Below are positions 10,924 to 24,428 of a stretch of DNA of 64,000 bases, piece after piece (within the stretch, counting starts at the first letter, position 1; the number at the start of each line of letters is the position of its first letter). A program made the translations under genes and the position numbers. The notes beneath the pieces were generated by a model. It worked only from the letters and a program-made list of their open reading frames with translations, made no database searches and was not told the origin of the DNA. Source of the DNA: Diogma glabrata (taxonomy: Eukaryota; Arthropoda; Insecta; Diptera; Cylindrotomidae); the NCBI GenBank assembly GCA_963693315.1, contig CAVNZG010001007.1:1-64000 (forward strand), written 5' to 3'.

Positions 10924-12197
10924 TTGAGAATAAACTGTAAAAAGTTATTCTCATCTATTTATTTTAAAACCCATTTGAGTGAACTAAATATTATTACCGT
11001 AAATGTTAACTCGATTATAACTCAATTAAGAAGAATTCATTTAATTAAATTTTTACATGAACATAATCCAGATATTCTTCTAATGTCAGAAACGAAATTG
11101 AATAATAATCACAAATTATATTTTCAAAATTACACCATTATCAGAAATGATAGGAAAAATGCAAAGCAGGGTGGTGGAACGGCTATTTGCATTAAAAACA
11201 ATATCAAACATGAAAGGATAAATAATATTAATAAAGTTAATGCTAATAAAATCGTTGAGCAAACTATTATAAAAATAAAATTTAAATAAAATTTAAAAAC
11301 AATAAAAATTTATTTATAGTGTCGATCTATATAACAAGTAATAGTTCAACAATTTTGAATCCAAATGATGATATTGCAGAAGTTGAAAAAATTTTCAAAC
11401 TATTAAAACTAAATGATACTAAAAATTATTATATCCTAGCAGGGGACTTTAATGCAAAGCATAGTTCATGGAAAAACTGTACTAATAATACCAGAGGCAA
11501 TAAACTAGTACAATGGATGGATGAAAATGATGTAGAATATAGACCAACAATCACTTTGACTGATAAACCTACATATAAAACTGAGTCTTATCTTGAGATT
11601 GCTATTATAGATGATCGGATAAAAATTCTAAAAAGAAACCAAAGATCTGAGATTCCAACTCTATATTTTGAAAGTGATCATCGAGCAATACATTTATGTA
11701 TCAAAATCCCAGATGGTACGTTTAAAGATGATATAATAGAAAATATTCAAAATTCGGATACTAATAATATCTTGAAATACTTAAGATATACTAATTGGGA
11801 GAAATTTAAGAAGAATTTAGAAAAAATTTACATCAAAAATATGGAAACAACAAATTTACAATTTGAAGCAATATGCAATCAAAACAGTACAATTCAATCC
11901 AGTTCAAAACATCTCACTAGTAAGATACTGATAGACAACCGTAGCAAATTACCAAACAACCGAAACATCAAAACTTGGGAAATTGAAGAATATCTAGACG
12001 TTTTAAGCAAATCCATCAATGAGGCAATAGGAAAATCGACCAAACCTCCAAAACATCAAAACTCAACAGACGTATACATAAGTAAGGTAGTAGATAAATT
12101 ATACAAATATAAAAGCAAAATTATTACCCAATTAAAAAGTCTTATCCGATCGTATCCATACAGTTGTTATAATACTTATATTGAAAAACTCAATTGA
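10924..12197 (+). pseudogene. Jockey-like ORF2, apurinic-type endonuclease domain
   Basis: The endonuclease nicks target DNA to prime reverse transcription. The first frame (10924-11289) has LNIITVNVNSI, the helix region ending in DILLMSETKL, and GGGTAICIK. The second frame (11319-12197) has the catalytic-type AGDFNAKHSSW and ESDHRAIHL motifs in the expected order. A break near 11285-11320 separates the two. The stretch 12200-12600 is a poorly preserved linker towards the RT with several stops. Confidence 0.85.
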
Positions 12198-12607
12198 AAT
12201 CTCAAATAAAATTAATAAATAGCCTAATTAAAGAGAACATAAATATAAAAATTAATAACTACTGGAAAGATAAGATCACAAAAATTAGTAAATATAACAG
12301 TAATACTATGTTCCCGGAGATTAATCGTATATTTCGAAACAAAACCACTACCACTAAATGACCGACTGAAAATAGATGTAAATGATATACAAAATTACAC
12401 AAATTTAAACATAGATTGAACTGACTGAAAAAATTTCTTCAAATGCAGTAACTAAACAGTCGAACATTTTTATTTAATTGATACTCCACAAACGAAACTA
12501 GACATTTTAGGGCAAGTAATACAAAACCAAACACTTAATAAAAACATAATAGATAATCAGATAACGATTGAACACAAATCTAAAAATGAGCTTAAAATGC
12601 ATCTCTG

Positions 12608-13256
12608 TTGAGTAAACACAAACAAATCAAAACAGAAGGTTCCACCATCGTTACATTCACTGACAAAAACAAAAGTGATGGTTTTCTAAATGATGAGTAC
12701 TTTATAGATGAGGCACAGCTTGAAAGCATTTTGATGACTTTGAATAATAAAAAATCATATGGAGTAGACAATATACCTAATATATCACTCAAACACTTGG
12801 GCAAAGGAATTAAAAAGGATCTTTTAATAGTTTCAATAATTTATTAAATAATAGATCTTTTCCACAGAAATGGAAGAACGCAAAATTTTTCCGATTAAAA
12901 AACAAGGAAAAGACAGTGAGATGCCCACAAATTATAGACCAATCAGTTTAATGCCGAATCTAAGTAAGGCATACGAAAGAATTTTAAATAATAAATTACA
13001 GAAACATTTAGAAGACCATGATATTATCCCAAACAACCAATTTGGCTTTAAATGTGGGCATTCTACCTCACATGCAATAATGAAACTAATTATAGACGCA
13101 ACAACTCCACTTAATGATAAAAATGAATGTGCTGGGGCAATCTTAGTAGACATTGAAAAAGCTTTTGAGTCTGTTTGGCTTCACGGACTGATCAGTAAAT
13201 TAATAGATCTAGATATCAATATTAACTTGTTGTATATTTTAATAGAAATGTTGTAT
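12608..13256 (+). pseudogene. Jockey-like ORF2, reverse transcriptase fingers/palm part 1
   Basis: Two frames (12608-12847 and about 12870-13256) code for early RT blocks. They show KSYGVDNIPN, NYRPISLMPNLSKAYERIL, QFGFKCGHSTSHA and a palm motif AGAILVDIEKAFESVW. The catalytic Asp block and the GFxxGHST block are LINE-type. The frame is cut at 13256 by the Penelope-like element; the catalytic YADD-type block lies beyond it. Confidence 0.85.
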
Positions 13257-13445
13257 TAAAATGCAATATTTAAAAATATACTTTTTACTGTTTATTTTTA
13301 AATTTATTTATAATAATAAAACTTCCTTATAGTAACAATTTGATTTTTATTTTTTATTTTAAAGAATATCGATTTCGACTTACGTCATCCTCAGTTCTTA
13401 AATTATTATTACAATTTTTGCTTAAACTATTACTTATATACTATT

Positions 13446-15800
13446 TCAAATGCTGTTTTTTATTATTACGTCATATATTTTGTTAGTTTTAGTGTTGATT
13501 TTATCATTTAAAATATTGTTATTGTTTTTATGTTTATATATCTCTATTTCTTCCAGTCTATCTAGATTTTGTCCTTTTCTTTTTTTATGTAATATGGTTA
13601 AATTTGTGTTGATATTGGTGTATTTGTGTTTTTCTATTTTCAAATGTTGGGCATATCTGGATTTTGGATTGCTTCTGTTAATTTCATTGGTGTGCTCGAT
13701 AAATCTTTTTTTGAAGGACCTCCCCGTCTGGCCTATGTAAAATTTACTACAGTCGTCACAGGTAAGCTTATAAACACCTGTGTCTAAGTTTTGGGTTTTT
13801 TTAGTTTTTAGGTAGTTTTCTAATTTATTTTTGTTTTTGTAAGCCGGAATATATCCATATTTTTTTAAGGTTTTTTGCATTATTTTGAATGTTGTTCTAT
13901 TGTATGTTACGCCTACGTATTTTTTACCTGCTAAGTTTTCTTCATTCTTCAACGTTGTTAGGGTACGCAAATTTTTCTTGTTTTTGTGTTTTCTATTTAA
14001 TGTGTCAATCATTTCATTTTTATATCCATTTTTTCTGGCTATGTATTTTATATTGTTTAGCTCGTCTTCATAATTTTCAGCGTTCATCGGTATAGTGTTC
14101 AATCTATTGATCATGTGGTTGTAGGCAGCTAGTTTATGTTGGTATGGATGATGTGATTTGATATTTATTGTTTGATCCGTTTGGGTTGGTTTTCGGAATA
14201 TTTTGAATGTGTGTTTTGAATCTACATTTTTTATTGACAAATCCAAAAAGTTTATTGTGTTGTTTTCTTCATTTTCTAAGGTGAATTTAATGGAAGGTTC
14301 TCTGCTGTTTATGTATTGGTGTAATAGATTAAGCTGTCTATTTGTTCCTTTGAATAATAAAATTATATCATCAACGTAGCGATACCAATAAATGATATTT
14401 TCTTTGTGTGGATTTGAGTTATTATATATATATTTTGTTTCAAAATCGTTGAGATATATTTCGGCTAATGTTCCCGATAGTGGGCTGCCCATAGGTAATC
14501 CTTCTGTTTGTTGATAATACTCGTTGTTATGTGTGAAATAGTTTTGTTTTGTTATTTCGGTTATTATGTTTATTATTTCTTGTGTATCTGTTGGGTTTAA
14601 ACCATTTTTTATTAACATATTTTTTGTTATATTTATTGTATCTTTTATTGGTATGTTGGAATACATGTTGGTTATATCAAACGATGCTAATTTTGCGTTG
14701 TGAGGTATTATTATTGGTTCTATTCTATTGATTAATTCTGTGTTATTTTTGACTGAATAACTGTAATCAAATTTTATGTGGTATTTCAATAGTTTGTTTA
14801 TGTACTTCGCTATTCTGTATGTTGGTGCTGTGGTGAAATTAATTAATGGTCTTATCGGTGTATCTGGTTTGTGTATTTTTGGTAATCCTCTTATACTTGG
14901 TGCTGTTGGTTTTATCATTTTGTTATATCTTATATTCTTATCACTTAATATGTTGATAGATTTGTTGATGATAGTTTTTATTTGTTCATTGAATTCATTC
15001 GTTGGATCTTAACTCAATTTTTTAATGTTGTTATTAGTGATGTATTCATCTATCTTATTGTTGTAGTCTGTAATTTTTAAGATGACTAATGTATTCCCTT
15101 TATCTGCTTTGGTTATTGTAGCATTGCTTTGTTTGATCTTGTTTTGTATACTGCGTATTGTTTTTATTTCTTTTTTGTTGTTGGTTTTTGAATTATTTAA
15201 GTTGTTATTTTTTACTGATATTTCATTAACTATTATTGTCCTGATTTCATTTTGGTGGTGAATGTTAGTTTTCAAAATTGAGTTTTCTATTTCTAACAGA
15301 TTTTCATTTATTTCTTTTGTTGTGTTGTTTGGTTGTATGCCGTATTTCAATCCTTTTTCCAATAGTTGAGTTTCATGATTATTAAATTGTATTTCAGTGT
15401 AATTTACCATTCTATTGTTATATTTTGGTGGCCTGATTTATTATGTTATTCTGATGAGTTCCCATTTCTATTAGTTTTGATTCTTTTAATTTTTTTATTT
15501 TCAATTTTATGTTTTCACTTTTCGTTTTTATCGTGCTTTCCATATCATTCTTTACCGATTCCATTATTAATTCATATTCTATTTGATGATATTGTTTGGA
15601 TATTAATAATTGTAGGTTGTATACTTCTAATGTTATGTAATTTATTTTTGTGTAGAGTTCTTGAATTTGTTTTGCTAACCATGTGGCTTATGCTGTTTGT
15701 TTAGCTATTTGTGCGGCTTTGGATCTATTGTTGACTTTGATGTTAATATATGTAGGCATTATTTTATTTCTCTTGCAGCATCGGTTGAAATGTAAATTTA
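13446..15800 (-). pseudogene. Penelope-like RT plus GIY-YIG endonuclease, nearly intact
   Basis: The main frame 14918-13446 has RT blocks RGLPKIHKPDTPIRPLIN, SFDITNMYSNIP, GLPMGSPLSGTLAEIYL and the catalytic YRYVDDIIL. A GIY-YIG endonuclease follows, with GVYKLTCDDCSKFYIGQTGR and FKKRFIEH. This RT plus GIY-YIG order defines Penelope-like elements. A TAA at 15009-15011 separates the main frame from the N-terminal part (15410-15012), and reading continues in the same frame across it. A further frame change near 15429 and one stop upstream lead to a plausible N-terminal extension to about 15800. Apart from these few lesions the protein is well preserved. Confidence 0.88.
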
Positions 15801-15882
15801 ATTTGTTTTGTTGTAATTTTACTAATTTGTAATAATAAATTTTCACTATTTCACTTGGTGATTTTCACTATTTCACTTGGTG

Positions 15883-16338
15883 AAAAAAAGATTTATCGAG
15901 CACACCAATGAAATTAACAGAAGCAATCCAAAATCCAGATATGCCCAACATTTGAAAATAGAAAAACACAAATACACCAATATCAACACAAATTTAACCA
16001 TATTACATAAAAAAAGAAAAGGACAAAATCTAGATAGACTGGAAGAAATAGAGATATATAAACATAAAAACAACAACAATATTTTAAATGATAAAATCAA
16101 CACTAAAACTAACAAAATATATGACGTAATAATAAAAAACAGCATTTGAAATAGTATATAAGTAATAGTTTAAGCAAAAATTGTAATAATAATTTAAGAA
16201 CTGAGGATGACGTAAGTCGAAATCGATATTCTTTAAAATAAAAAATAAAAATCAAATTGTTACTATAAGGAAGTTTTATTATTATAAATAAATTTAAAAA
16301 TAAACAGTAAAAAGTATATTTTTAAATATTGCATTTTA
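15883..16338 (+). repeat. Inverted right arm of the Penelope-like element
   Basis: This is the inverted copy of 13257-13712, including the last ~88 codons of the endonuclease ORF (readable on the plus strand at 15883-16149) and its 3' non-coding tail. It contains no separate gene: the reading frame is a duplicate of the C-terminus. Confidence 0.92.
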
Positions 16339-16411
16339 ATTCAAAAGTGACAAAAGCACACAAACAGTGAATAATATGGAAAACCATAATAACACATATA
16401 GAAATGTTGTA

Positions 16412-16766
16412 TGAACGCACGTTTGTGACAACCGATGGATAATTGATTTCTAGTAAGAAGTTCAATATTTATAATGAACTTCAACAAAAAACAATAACAG
16501 TACCGAATCTTTTTAACATTTATATAACTGATCTCCTTAAAACAGACTTCTAAATGATTGTGTCAAAACAATTGCTTTCGCCGACGATCTAATCATCTAT
16601 ACGACCTCCAATAAAATAAGCACTATAGAAGATGCTCTCCAAAAAACTTTAAACTTTATAACGGACGAACTTAATAAATGGAGAATTAAAATAAATACAA
16701 GTAAATGTGAATCCATTATCTTTAGAAAACCATTAAACCAAGCAAATAATCATACCAAGAAAAATT
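16412..16766 (+). pseudogene. Jockey-like ORF2, reverse transcriptase part 2 with catalytic FADD
   Basis: After the Penelope-like element, RT coding resumes in pieces. There is a stretch like PNLFNIYITDLLKTDF, then, after a break, the catalytic block FADDLIIYT (16577-16603), and then LNKWRIKINTSKCESIIF, the usual follow-up motif. The piece ends at the next insertion near 16766. In-frame stops at the start of the piece show decay. Confidence 0.8.
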
Positions 16767-18029
16767 GGAACTAGTAGGGTAGGTAGGGTTCCCAACTTAT
16801 AATTTTCCAAAGAAAGGATATTTGCAAAACTACGAAAAAAATTTAATTTTATGTGCATAGGCATTTATTGTATTTTTATTTCAACACAGATTCATCATAT
16901 GCATATATTATTTCACAAATTTAACTTAATTATTTCACAGATTTTAAATCTATTATTCGTCAGCAGCATAGGCGTAACTAGGTAGGGGCCCAGAGGGCCC
17001 GGCCCCCTCTAGACGAATTTTGGCCCCCCCCCCCTAGAACACGAAGATCATGAAGCATATAACAGTTAGGGAACTAAAGAATTTGCTGTTCAAAATTATT
17101 TCAAAACGTTAGCATCAATATTTAATTAAATTATTTGTTTTTTATTTGTGATATATGATCATCTCTTTAGAAAAAACCACCTACCATTAAAGTATTAGAA
17201 ATAAACCAAATTGAACTATTTATTGACAAGTATGAAAAATTTTGCAGTTCGTATCACTGATCTTCATTTTAATTTAATAAATACTACCAATAATGCTGCC
17301 ACAAAAGTATCTACAAAATGGTCGCTTATCTTATCGGTTCACCATATTATCGAAGTTTAAAAGAAAAAACATTTTCTTTCCAACATGTGACGTGTCAGAT
17401 CAGATGTCAGAATGTCAAAGGAATTCACAATTTCTGGAAAACCACTCCTTCCAATTTGTTCAACGAAAAACATCGCAATAAAAACAATATAGACTTCGTT
17501 TTTTAAAAAAAGTCCAAGCGGCACGTATATCCGCTAGAAATAGGTAGATTTCGAGATCAGACAGTTTTGTGTGCCAGTAGAATCTGATGTATCAGATTAG
17601 TTCAAACAAAACAACGTTTGTCATTAGAAACAGATATCGAACAAGTTTAAAAAAAATTAGCTACATATAAGCTAAACTATATCTATCCAATTTTGCAGCA
17701 AACAAATATTAAATCTACCACAGAACATATGTGTGACAATTTATGACACAAACCTGCTCTATATCATATGTCGTGCAATTACTGCAAAATATCAAAATAG
17801 TTTATTTCTAAGAAAAAAAAAATTAATTTCTTCTATTCAAATCTTTTTATTTTATTTCATTGACTGTTATAAGGTTTTTGGAAATTTTAGTTATGGATTG
17901 TTGCAAGCTTTTTTGTTGAAGCCAACAAGTCAAAAACCTCTAACTGCAGAGGTTTATATTTATAAGAACCGGATTAAAATGTTACTACAGATTCTAAATT
18001 TATGAAGTTCTTAAGAATATTAGTATTCA

Positions 18030-18840
18030 AACGGCCGTTATAGCGGATTTAAAAAACCAATTTTTTTCTAGTATAAAGCCTCTAGTTCCTTAACCATGTG
18101 TCAGATTTTTCTGATCTACGAACTTGTCTAAGATATTAATAAAACACACATTTTTAAGAAAGGTTTTTTGATCTGGCTCCACAAATGCGACCGTGAGAGT
18201 GCCGGTTGATTCAAGCGCATTCTGTGTTTTACAAGCTTTTTTGTTGGAGCCGCTCACTCAGAATTCTCCAACTGCAGAGGTCCATATTTTGAAAGAAATT
18301 GATTAAAAAGATTTCAAAGATTCTAAATTTATGAAGTTTTTCAAAATATTAATATCCAAACCGCCGTTATAACGGATCTAAAAAACAGACTTTTTTCTAG
18401 TATAAAGCCTCTAGTTTCTTAACCATGTGTCAGGATTTAACTGATTTACAAACTCGTCCAAGATATTAATAAAACACACACTTTTAGAATAGGTTTTTTG
18501 ATCTGGCTTTACAAATGCGACCGTGGGAGTGCCGATTGATAAAAAAAAAGTTTTTTTGAACTCAGAAACCCCTAACTGCAGAGGTCTATTTTAAAACCAA
18601 TTGATAAAAAAGATTCCAAAAATTATAAATTTGATAACTTTTTTAAATTATTAGTATCCAAACGGTCGTTATAACGGTTTTAAAAAATCAATTTTGTTTA
18701 GGAAAAAAGCCTTTAGTTTCTTAGCAACGTGTTTGATTTTGCTGATTCACTCCAAGATATTAATAGAACACGTATGTACAGAAATTTTTTTTGATCTACC
18801 TCAACAAATACGACCGTGAGAGTGCGTTTCGTTTTCGTTA
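18030..18840 (+). repeat. Tandem ~290-330-bp units within copy 1
   Basis: Each unit contains AAATGCGACCGTGAGAGTGC (near 18185, 18517 and 18808), an AACTGCAGAGGT block, and a palindromic CCGTTATAACGG block. The unit spacing is about 331 and 292 bp. No coding capacity is seen. Confidence 0.85.
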
Positions 18841-18851
18841 TATCTCATATC

Positions 18852-19147
<296 letters not shown>

Positions 19148-19699
19148 TACATATATAAACATTTTTTTTTTCGTCTCCGCCTATCATATATAGTCGCTAA
19201 TTGATGGCGTAATTCGAGGTCTGATGGATTTATTTCTGGAATTATCTGAATTTTGTATGGCTGAAAATGAAGATCGTTGTGCACAGCACTGCATTAAATG
19301 GTTGTGTAGTGTGTGATTACTGTAAACAATGAATTGTTATTTTTGGACTAATTTTTATTTTTTCAATAGCTTTGACACAGGGTACCTCAAAATATGTTAA
19401 AAAATTTAGAGACTAGGAATGTTGATTTTGTATAATTTTTGTTTGTTTGATAGCTACTAAGTAAGGATTTATAATTTATAATTTATAATTTATAATGCAA
19501 TTTATAATTTTATATGATTTTTTCCAATTTTAATGTGCCAAAAATGTCGGTTTTAAAAAGAATATTTTTTTCTTTTATTTTCATGATTTAAAGATTTATT
19601 ATTTACACAAATATATATCTAAATATAAACATAAATAACTGCATTGAAATCGGTAGATGTAGTAGCAACGGCGTCAAAAGTGACACTAAACACCGTTAA

Positions 19700-20281
19700 T
19701 TTCACCATTCGTATTCTATAGGTGCCGGGTTACAGTGGCTTTAAGGGAACTATATAACGGACGCACTTGCTAAGCAAGGGACTGAACTAGATCTTCTACA
19801 AGAAATGGAAGCTCTAAGCGAATCGTTTGCCCCTCTCAAACAACTAACTTATGACAGGGGTAAATGTGTAACCTATAAGGCGGTAGTCAAACAAAATTAG
19901 CTGCAAGATAAGCAGGTTAATATTTCCCACACTAGACCTGCAGCGTTCCAAAGAACTTATATCCTTGAGTAGGCAGAATATTTGTTCATTGGTAAAGTCA
20001 TCACTGGTTACTGAATCCTTGGAGAGCACCCAAGTTGCATCTACTTTGTACGTGTCCAGCATTCGCCCTTTATACGGCAAATTCTTTTGGAACGCACGCA
20101 TTTAAAACTCTCTCCGACCTAGATAATTATAAACTCACGCAAATACTTAGCTTCATGAGAAGCTCCAAATAGTTTGAGAAGGGGAACAAGATTCATTGGT
20201 ATCACAACCTACCTATTTTGGTCTTACTATGTCGTCCTGATGTTGTGTTTTTGGTGACAGTTACTGCAACCTAACCTAACA
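19700..20281 (+). pseudogene. Fragment of a non-LTR element: RNase H and 3' end
   Basis: Near 19722 the frame shows VPGYSGFKG and, after a one-base shift, YITDALAKQGTEL. This is the conserved end of the RNase H domain found in I- and R1/LOA-type non-LTR elements. Downstream pieces (LSRQNICSLVKVITG..., then a YGKFFWNAR-like stretch) fit the usual C-terminal tail, broken by several stops. It ends in CAACCTAACCTAACATAA (about 20266-20283), a tail type seen on insect non-LTR elements. It is a 5'-truncated, dead copy nested in the 16967-20452 element. Confidence 0.6.
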
Positions 20282-20652
20282 TAAATAACCTAAAAATAAT
20301 ATAATTGATAGTAAATTTGAAAATAAACTTCAAATTGACACACCCGTTATGATTAAAATAAAAAAATAAAAACGGAATATTTATTAATTATTTTACTCAG
20401 CAATATTTTGGGGCCAGGCCCACCCTAGAACAATTTCCTAGTTACGCCAATGCAGCAGACAGCAATAACAACTGATCAAATGTAATAAAAATATAAAAAA
20501 AATCAAACTATGTACATATGTAAATAAATTCAGTACTTTTACATATGTAAGTATTTTGAATTCACAGCACGCAATTTTTATCATAAGTAAAATACTTATA
20601 CATAAAATAAAAATAGATCACAAATTTAATTACAAAATCTAATCACCAATAA

Positions 20653-20884
20653 TTAATTACTATTGCAAAAACGATATTTTTGTTTTGTTTTTGCACACTT
20701 CAGTAATTCTTGGTCGGTTTTGGCAGTTTCATAAAATTCGCTACGTTTTTCTTTAAAATTAAAATAAACAAGTAGCTCAGCCTTAATCAATTCAATAGAA
20801 GATCGATTACGCTCCTCTCTCCATTTTACCCCCATTACAGAGAACACGCGCTCAGAAAATGCTGATGATACAGGGATACTTAAA
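20653..20884 (-). pseudogene. hAT-2 transposase C-terminal remnant
   Basis: The minus strand codes for SIPVSSAFSERVFSVMG, then KWREERNRSSIELIKAELL, and a final part containing EFYETAKTDQELL before the stop at 20653. A 'ser-x-x-x-SERVFS' motif followed by RN..S...IKAEL is the hAT C-terminal dimerisation pattern. No upstream transposase sequence is recognisable, partly because the nested element interrupts the minus-strand continuation. The gene is dead. Confidence 0.75.
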
Positions 20885-21814
20885 AAGAAGGAAACTCATA
20901 TTTTTTTGGTTGTATATTCGTTAATTTAAATATGATTTCCAATTAGAATTATTTAAATAACATATATACGGGCTCTTGTATAAAATTTCGAATTTAAATT
21001 CGAAAGCTACAAGGAAAAATATGAGCAATTATATATATTTAGTTTTTTGACTCTGATTCAAAAATTGCATTAAAATTACAATAAAAAAAGGACATTTTAG
21101 CTTAATAAAGGACATTGTGTCACACAGAATGTGGAAAGGACAAAATATAAAAAAGAAGGACTGTCCTTCCCAAAAAAGGACGGTTGGGAACCCTGAGGGT
21201 ATGGTGTGACCATAGCGGCCACGCCAAGAACTTCCCGTTAAGTTAAATAGGTAACATAAAGATATTTTCTTAAAACTTTAATAAATTGAAATTCTCTTTC
21301 TAAGACTTGCAATTAATCGTCATTTTTTCATCTTTTGGTTACACTGGAAAGAAGATTTTCATTGCACCATATATTTAAAAAAAAACTAGCGGTGGAGTCT
21401 ACTTAAAGTCTACTTTGTCAACGTTGCTAAAATTTTTTCGATTTTTCTTAAACAATATCACCATTTTTAGGGCTCTGTACTTTGAAAAAGTAAAAACGGT
21501 ACCCTATTGATGAGACTTCGGTGTCCGTCCGAATTTCTACATAATCGATTTTCTCAAAAACTATAAGTGCTATCAACTTGAATTTTTTTACAGTTATACA
21601 ATGCATTTGTGCACGCCTACTGACAATAAGAAAATTATGAATATTATTTTATATCAATATTTTATGGACATTGATAAGGAGATAGTAGTTTGGTTTAAAA
21701 AGAGAGTTTGGTTTAAAAAAATCAAAAAAAATCCAAATATTTCAAAAAGACATTTCAATGAATTATCGACTGCTTAGTTTTTAAGTTATTTCCAAAAAAG
21801 TGTGTTTATTTTTT

Positions 21815-22500
21815 GTCCCCCACCTTAACTTCGAACATTACAAAAGCAAAAAATTCAAGGTTGTAGGGATTTAGCGTACAAAAATCCGTTTTTTTGTTTT
21901 GGTTGTTATAATTTCAAATGTTCATTGGAGGGGGTTGAGAGTAAAAATTACGAAAACAAAATATTTTTAGTCATGTCAAGTGGGGGGGTGGGGGGTATCA
22001 TATGAAAGGTTATTTTTTTTCTAGTCTAAAACAGTTTTTTTTCTAATTTTCGAAAGCACAGTAATGGACTTATTTTAGAAAAAGTGAAATTTTAGTTTTG
22101 TCCCCCCCACTTATCTTCGAACATTACAAAAGAAAATATTTAAAAAATTCATGGTTGTAGGAACTTGGCAAAAGAAAATGAAAAATTTTTTTTGGTCGTT
22201 ATAATTTCAATTGCTCTTTGGAGGGGGTTGCGAGTAGAAATTTTGAAAAAAAAATATTTTTGACTTGGACAAGTGGGGTGTCATATGGAAGGTGATTTTT
22301 TTTCAAAATAATTTTTTTGTATTTTTCGAAAACACGGTTTCTGACTTACTTATAAAAATGTGAAAACTTGTTTCCCTCCCACTCTTTATCTTCGAACATT
22401 ACAGAAGCGAAAAATTGAAAAAATTCACGGTAATAGGCAATGTTGTAAAGATTGAACGAAAACTATAGCGGTTAGCTCATTATTTCAGATGTTCCTTAGA
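21815..22500. repeat. ~280-bp tandem units inside the composite element
   Basis: The phrase CTTCGAACATTACAAAAG recurs at about 21831, 22113 and 22390. In each case it is followed by TTGGAGGGGGTTG(A/C)GAG-type blocks and a C-rich CCCCCCAC block. Spacing is about 280 bp and identity is moderate. No coding capacity is seen. Confidence 0.8.
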
Positions 22501-22589
22501 GGGGGTTGAGAGAAGAAATTTCGAACAAGTTGCAAAACTACTATAAACATTACAAAAACCTTATGCTCTAAGTTTCAACAAAATTAAAT

Positions 22590-23877
22590 GTCAAGACTGA
22601 GAAGTCTAAAAAAAACAGTTGTTCAACGAATCACATCCTCCTCGACTCCTTTGCCAAATTTTGAAAACAGCTGATTCAAAATAGCACATTTTCCATATTC
22701 AAATAAAACCGGATGCGTTTGCGGCTCATTTTAATTCAAAAGATTCATCAAGTTCTCATGCGTTTGCGTAATGAAAATAACGCCTATTTTTCAAATTTTC
22801 TTAAAAAAACTCAAAAAGTAAGATAGCAATTGTTTATAAAAATGTCATTATAAATGGCTGACATGATGACAAACAAAATGGAAGGTAAATGATCTTGATA
22901 GCATTATTAATTCTAGTAATACTTGCAAGAGATGATATTCAGTTTTTTGGAAACTCCTAAAAAATAAATGAACTGATTTCATTAAAAAGGGCTGGGCTGT
23001 ACGTTACGCCAAGATATATCGACCATTGAAGTTGAAATCGGATCATCCGTTGTTGAGAGAGCGTTGGACAAATGTTTGTCCACATACGATGATACACACG
23101 CACATACCCACACACACATACATACTACCAGCAAAAAATAGCCTAAACAGCTTCAGGAGGTCTTGAAACGTAAAGATATTATAAAAATTTCAATTTCAAA
23201 AATCGACCCAAAAACAATAACTTCTCATATCGGGAAGTTAATAAACAGTTGACCAGGCAATCTACTCTCGAACCTCTGACCTTTTTGTCAAATTTAGAAA
23301 ATAACTCAGGTTTTTGATATTCAAGTAAACCCGGATGCGGTTGCAGCTCATTTACATACAAAAGTTTCATCCAGATATCATTCGTTTGCATAAAGAAAAT
23401 AACACGTAGTTTTTTCACATTTTGTTAAAAATCTCAAAATCTAAGATAGCAATTGTTTATACAAATGTCATTATAAATGTCTGACATGATGACAAACAAT
23501 ATGGAAGCTTCATGACCTTGATAGCATTATTTATTAATCTCATGATATTTGCAAGAGCTGATTTTCAGTTTTTTGGAAACCACTAAGAAACAAATGATTT
23601 AATTTCGCTAGAAAAGGACTGGGCTCTAAGTTACGACAAGATACATCGATTGCGACCATTTTCGTTAAAATCGTCCCATCCGTTGTTGAGAATGCGTTGG
23701 GCAAAAATTCTCCACACAGCGATATACACATACGTACACACACACACACACACACATACAGACTGCCAGCTAAAAATAGTCTAAACAGCTTCAGGAGGTC
23801 ATAAAACGTAAATATATCAAAAAAATTCCGATTTCGAAAATCGACCCAAAAACAATAACTTCCCATATCGGGAAGTT
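22590..23877. repeat. Two ~640-bp tandem units ending in hairpins
   Basis: Unit 1 (about 22590-23240) and unit 2 (about 23241-23877) match along their length. Shared phrases include AAGATAGCAATTGTTTATA, CTGACATGATGACAAACAA and AAAACAATAACTTC(T/C)CATATC. Each unit contains a CA-rich tract (near 23100 and 23735) and closes with the AACTTCCC/GGGAAGTT hairpin. Confidence 0.85.
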
Positions 23878-23884
23878 AAAAATT

Positions 23885-24428
23885 TAAATATTCAGTTCAA
23901 TAATGGATATAAGGTTGAAAAAAAAAAATTGTCAGATACTTAGGAATATATCTTGATCAGTATTTATACCTAAATGATCACTTGAAACTAAAAATAAAAA
24001 AAACAAAACAAATATATAAATTATTGAGCAGATTATTTAGAAATTCCCATCTAAACAATCAAGTAAAACTAATTTGCTACCAGTTGCTTATAAGACCATA
24101 CATGACGTATGGATATCAAATTTGGTTTAACACAAACCCAAGATGCCTCAGATCTTGTTTTGGACTATATAGAAATCCTCACACTAATTACAAACATTAT
24201 TACTCTAATCAAAAGTTATACAATAAGGCCAACATTGAAAGAATTGATCAGCATATAGTAAATCTAATACGAAGACATATACAAAGAACTACATTAAATA
24301 CCAATAACCCATTAATATTCAATTCATATTTAACAAACGAAGATACTATTAAAAAACATATTCATACTAAAGGTAAAATTCCTCCGCCTAACTCTTTCAT
24401 TTACCTAGACAGAAATAATTATATTTAA
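23885..24428 (+). pseudogene. Jockey-like ORF2, C-terminal region
   Basis: After the composite insertion the frame resumes with VRYLGIYLDQYLYLNDHLKL, the conserved 'YLGI.LD' block that follows the RT palm. It then has CYQLLIRPYMTYGYQIWFN (thumb region) and CFGLYRNP. It ends at a stop at 24426-24428. From about 23982 the frame is open throughout. What follows (24429-24955, 27923-27995) is the non-coding 3' tail. Confidence 0.85.

Larger units (their letters stand above)
13257..16397 (-). mobile_element. Penelope-like element with inverted 456-bp terminal arms
   Basis: The insertion is flanked by a 15-bp target duplication ATAGAAATGTTGTAT (13242-13256 and 16398-16412). Its 3' end on the minus strand (13257-13712) is repeated as an inverted, apparently identical copy on the right (15883-16338). 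Inverted terminal copies of this kind are a known arrangement of Penelope elements. A 59-bp piece (16339-16397) follows the right arm, perhaps 5' sequence. A 22-bp direct duplication (TTTTCACTATTTCACTTGGTGA) sits at about 15840-15883 next to the inner end of the right arm. The identity of the arms suggests a fairly young insertion. Confidence 0.9.

Noticed and set aside
13450..15704. Several hydrophobic plus-strand frames over the Penelope-like element
   Set aside because: They are antisense to the well-supported minus-strand RT/endonuclease frame; the hydrophobicity comes from complementary T-rich codons.
19844..20101. 85-codon minus-strand frame
   Set aside because: Antisense to a recognisable RNase H/C-terminal fragment of a non-LTR element; no motif of its own.
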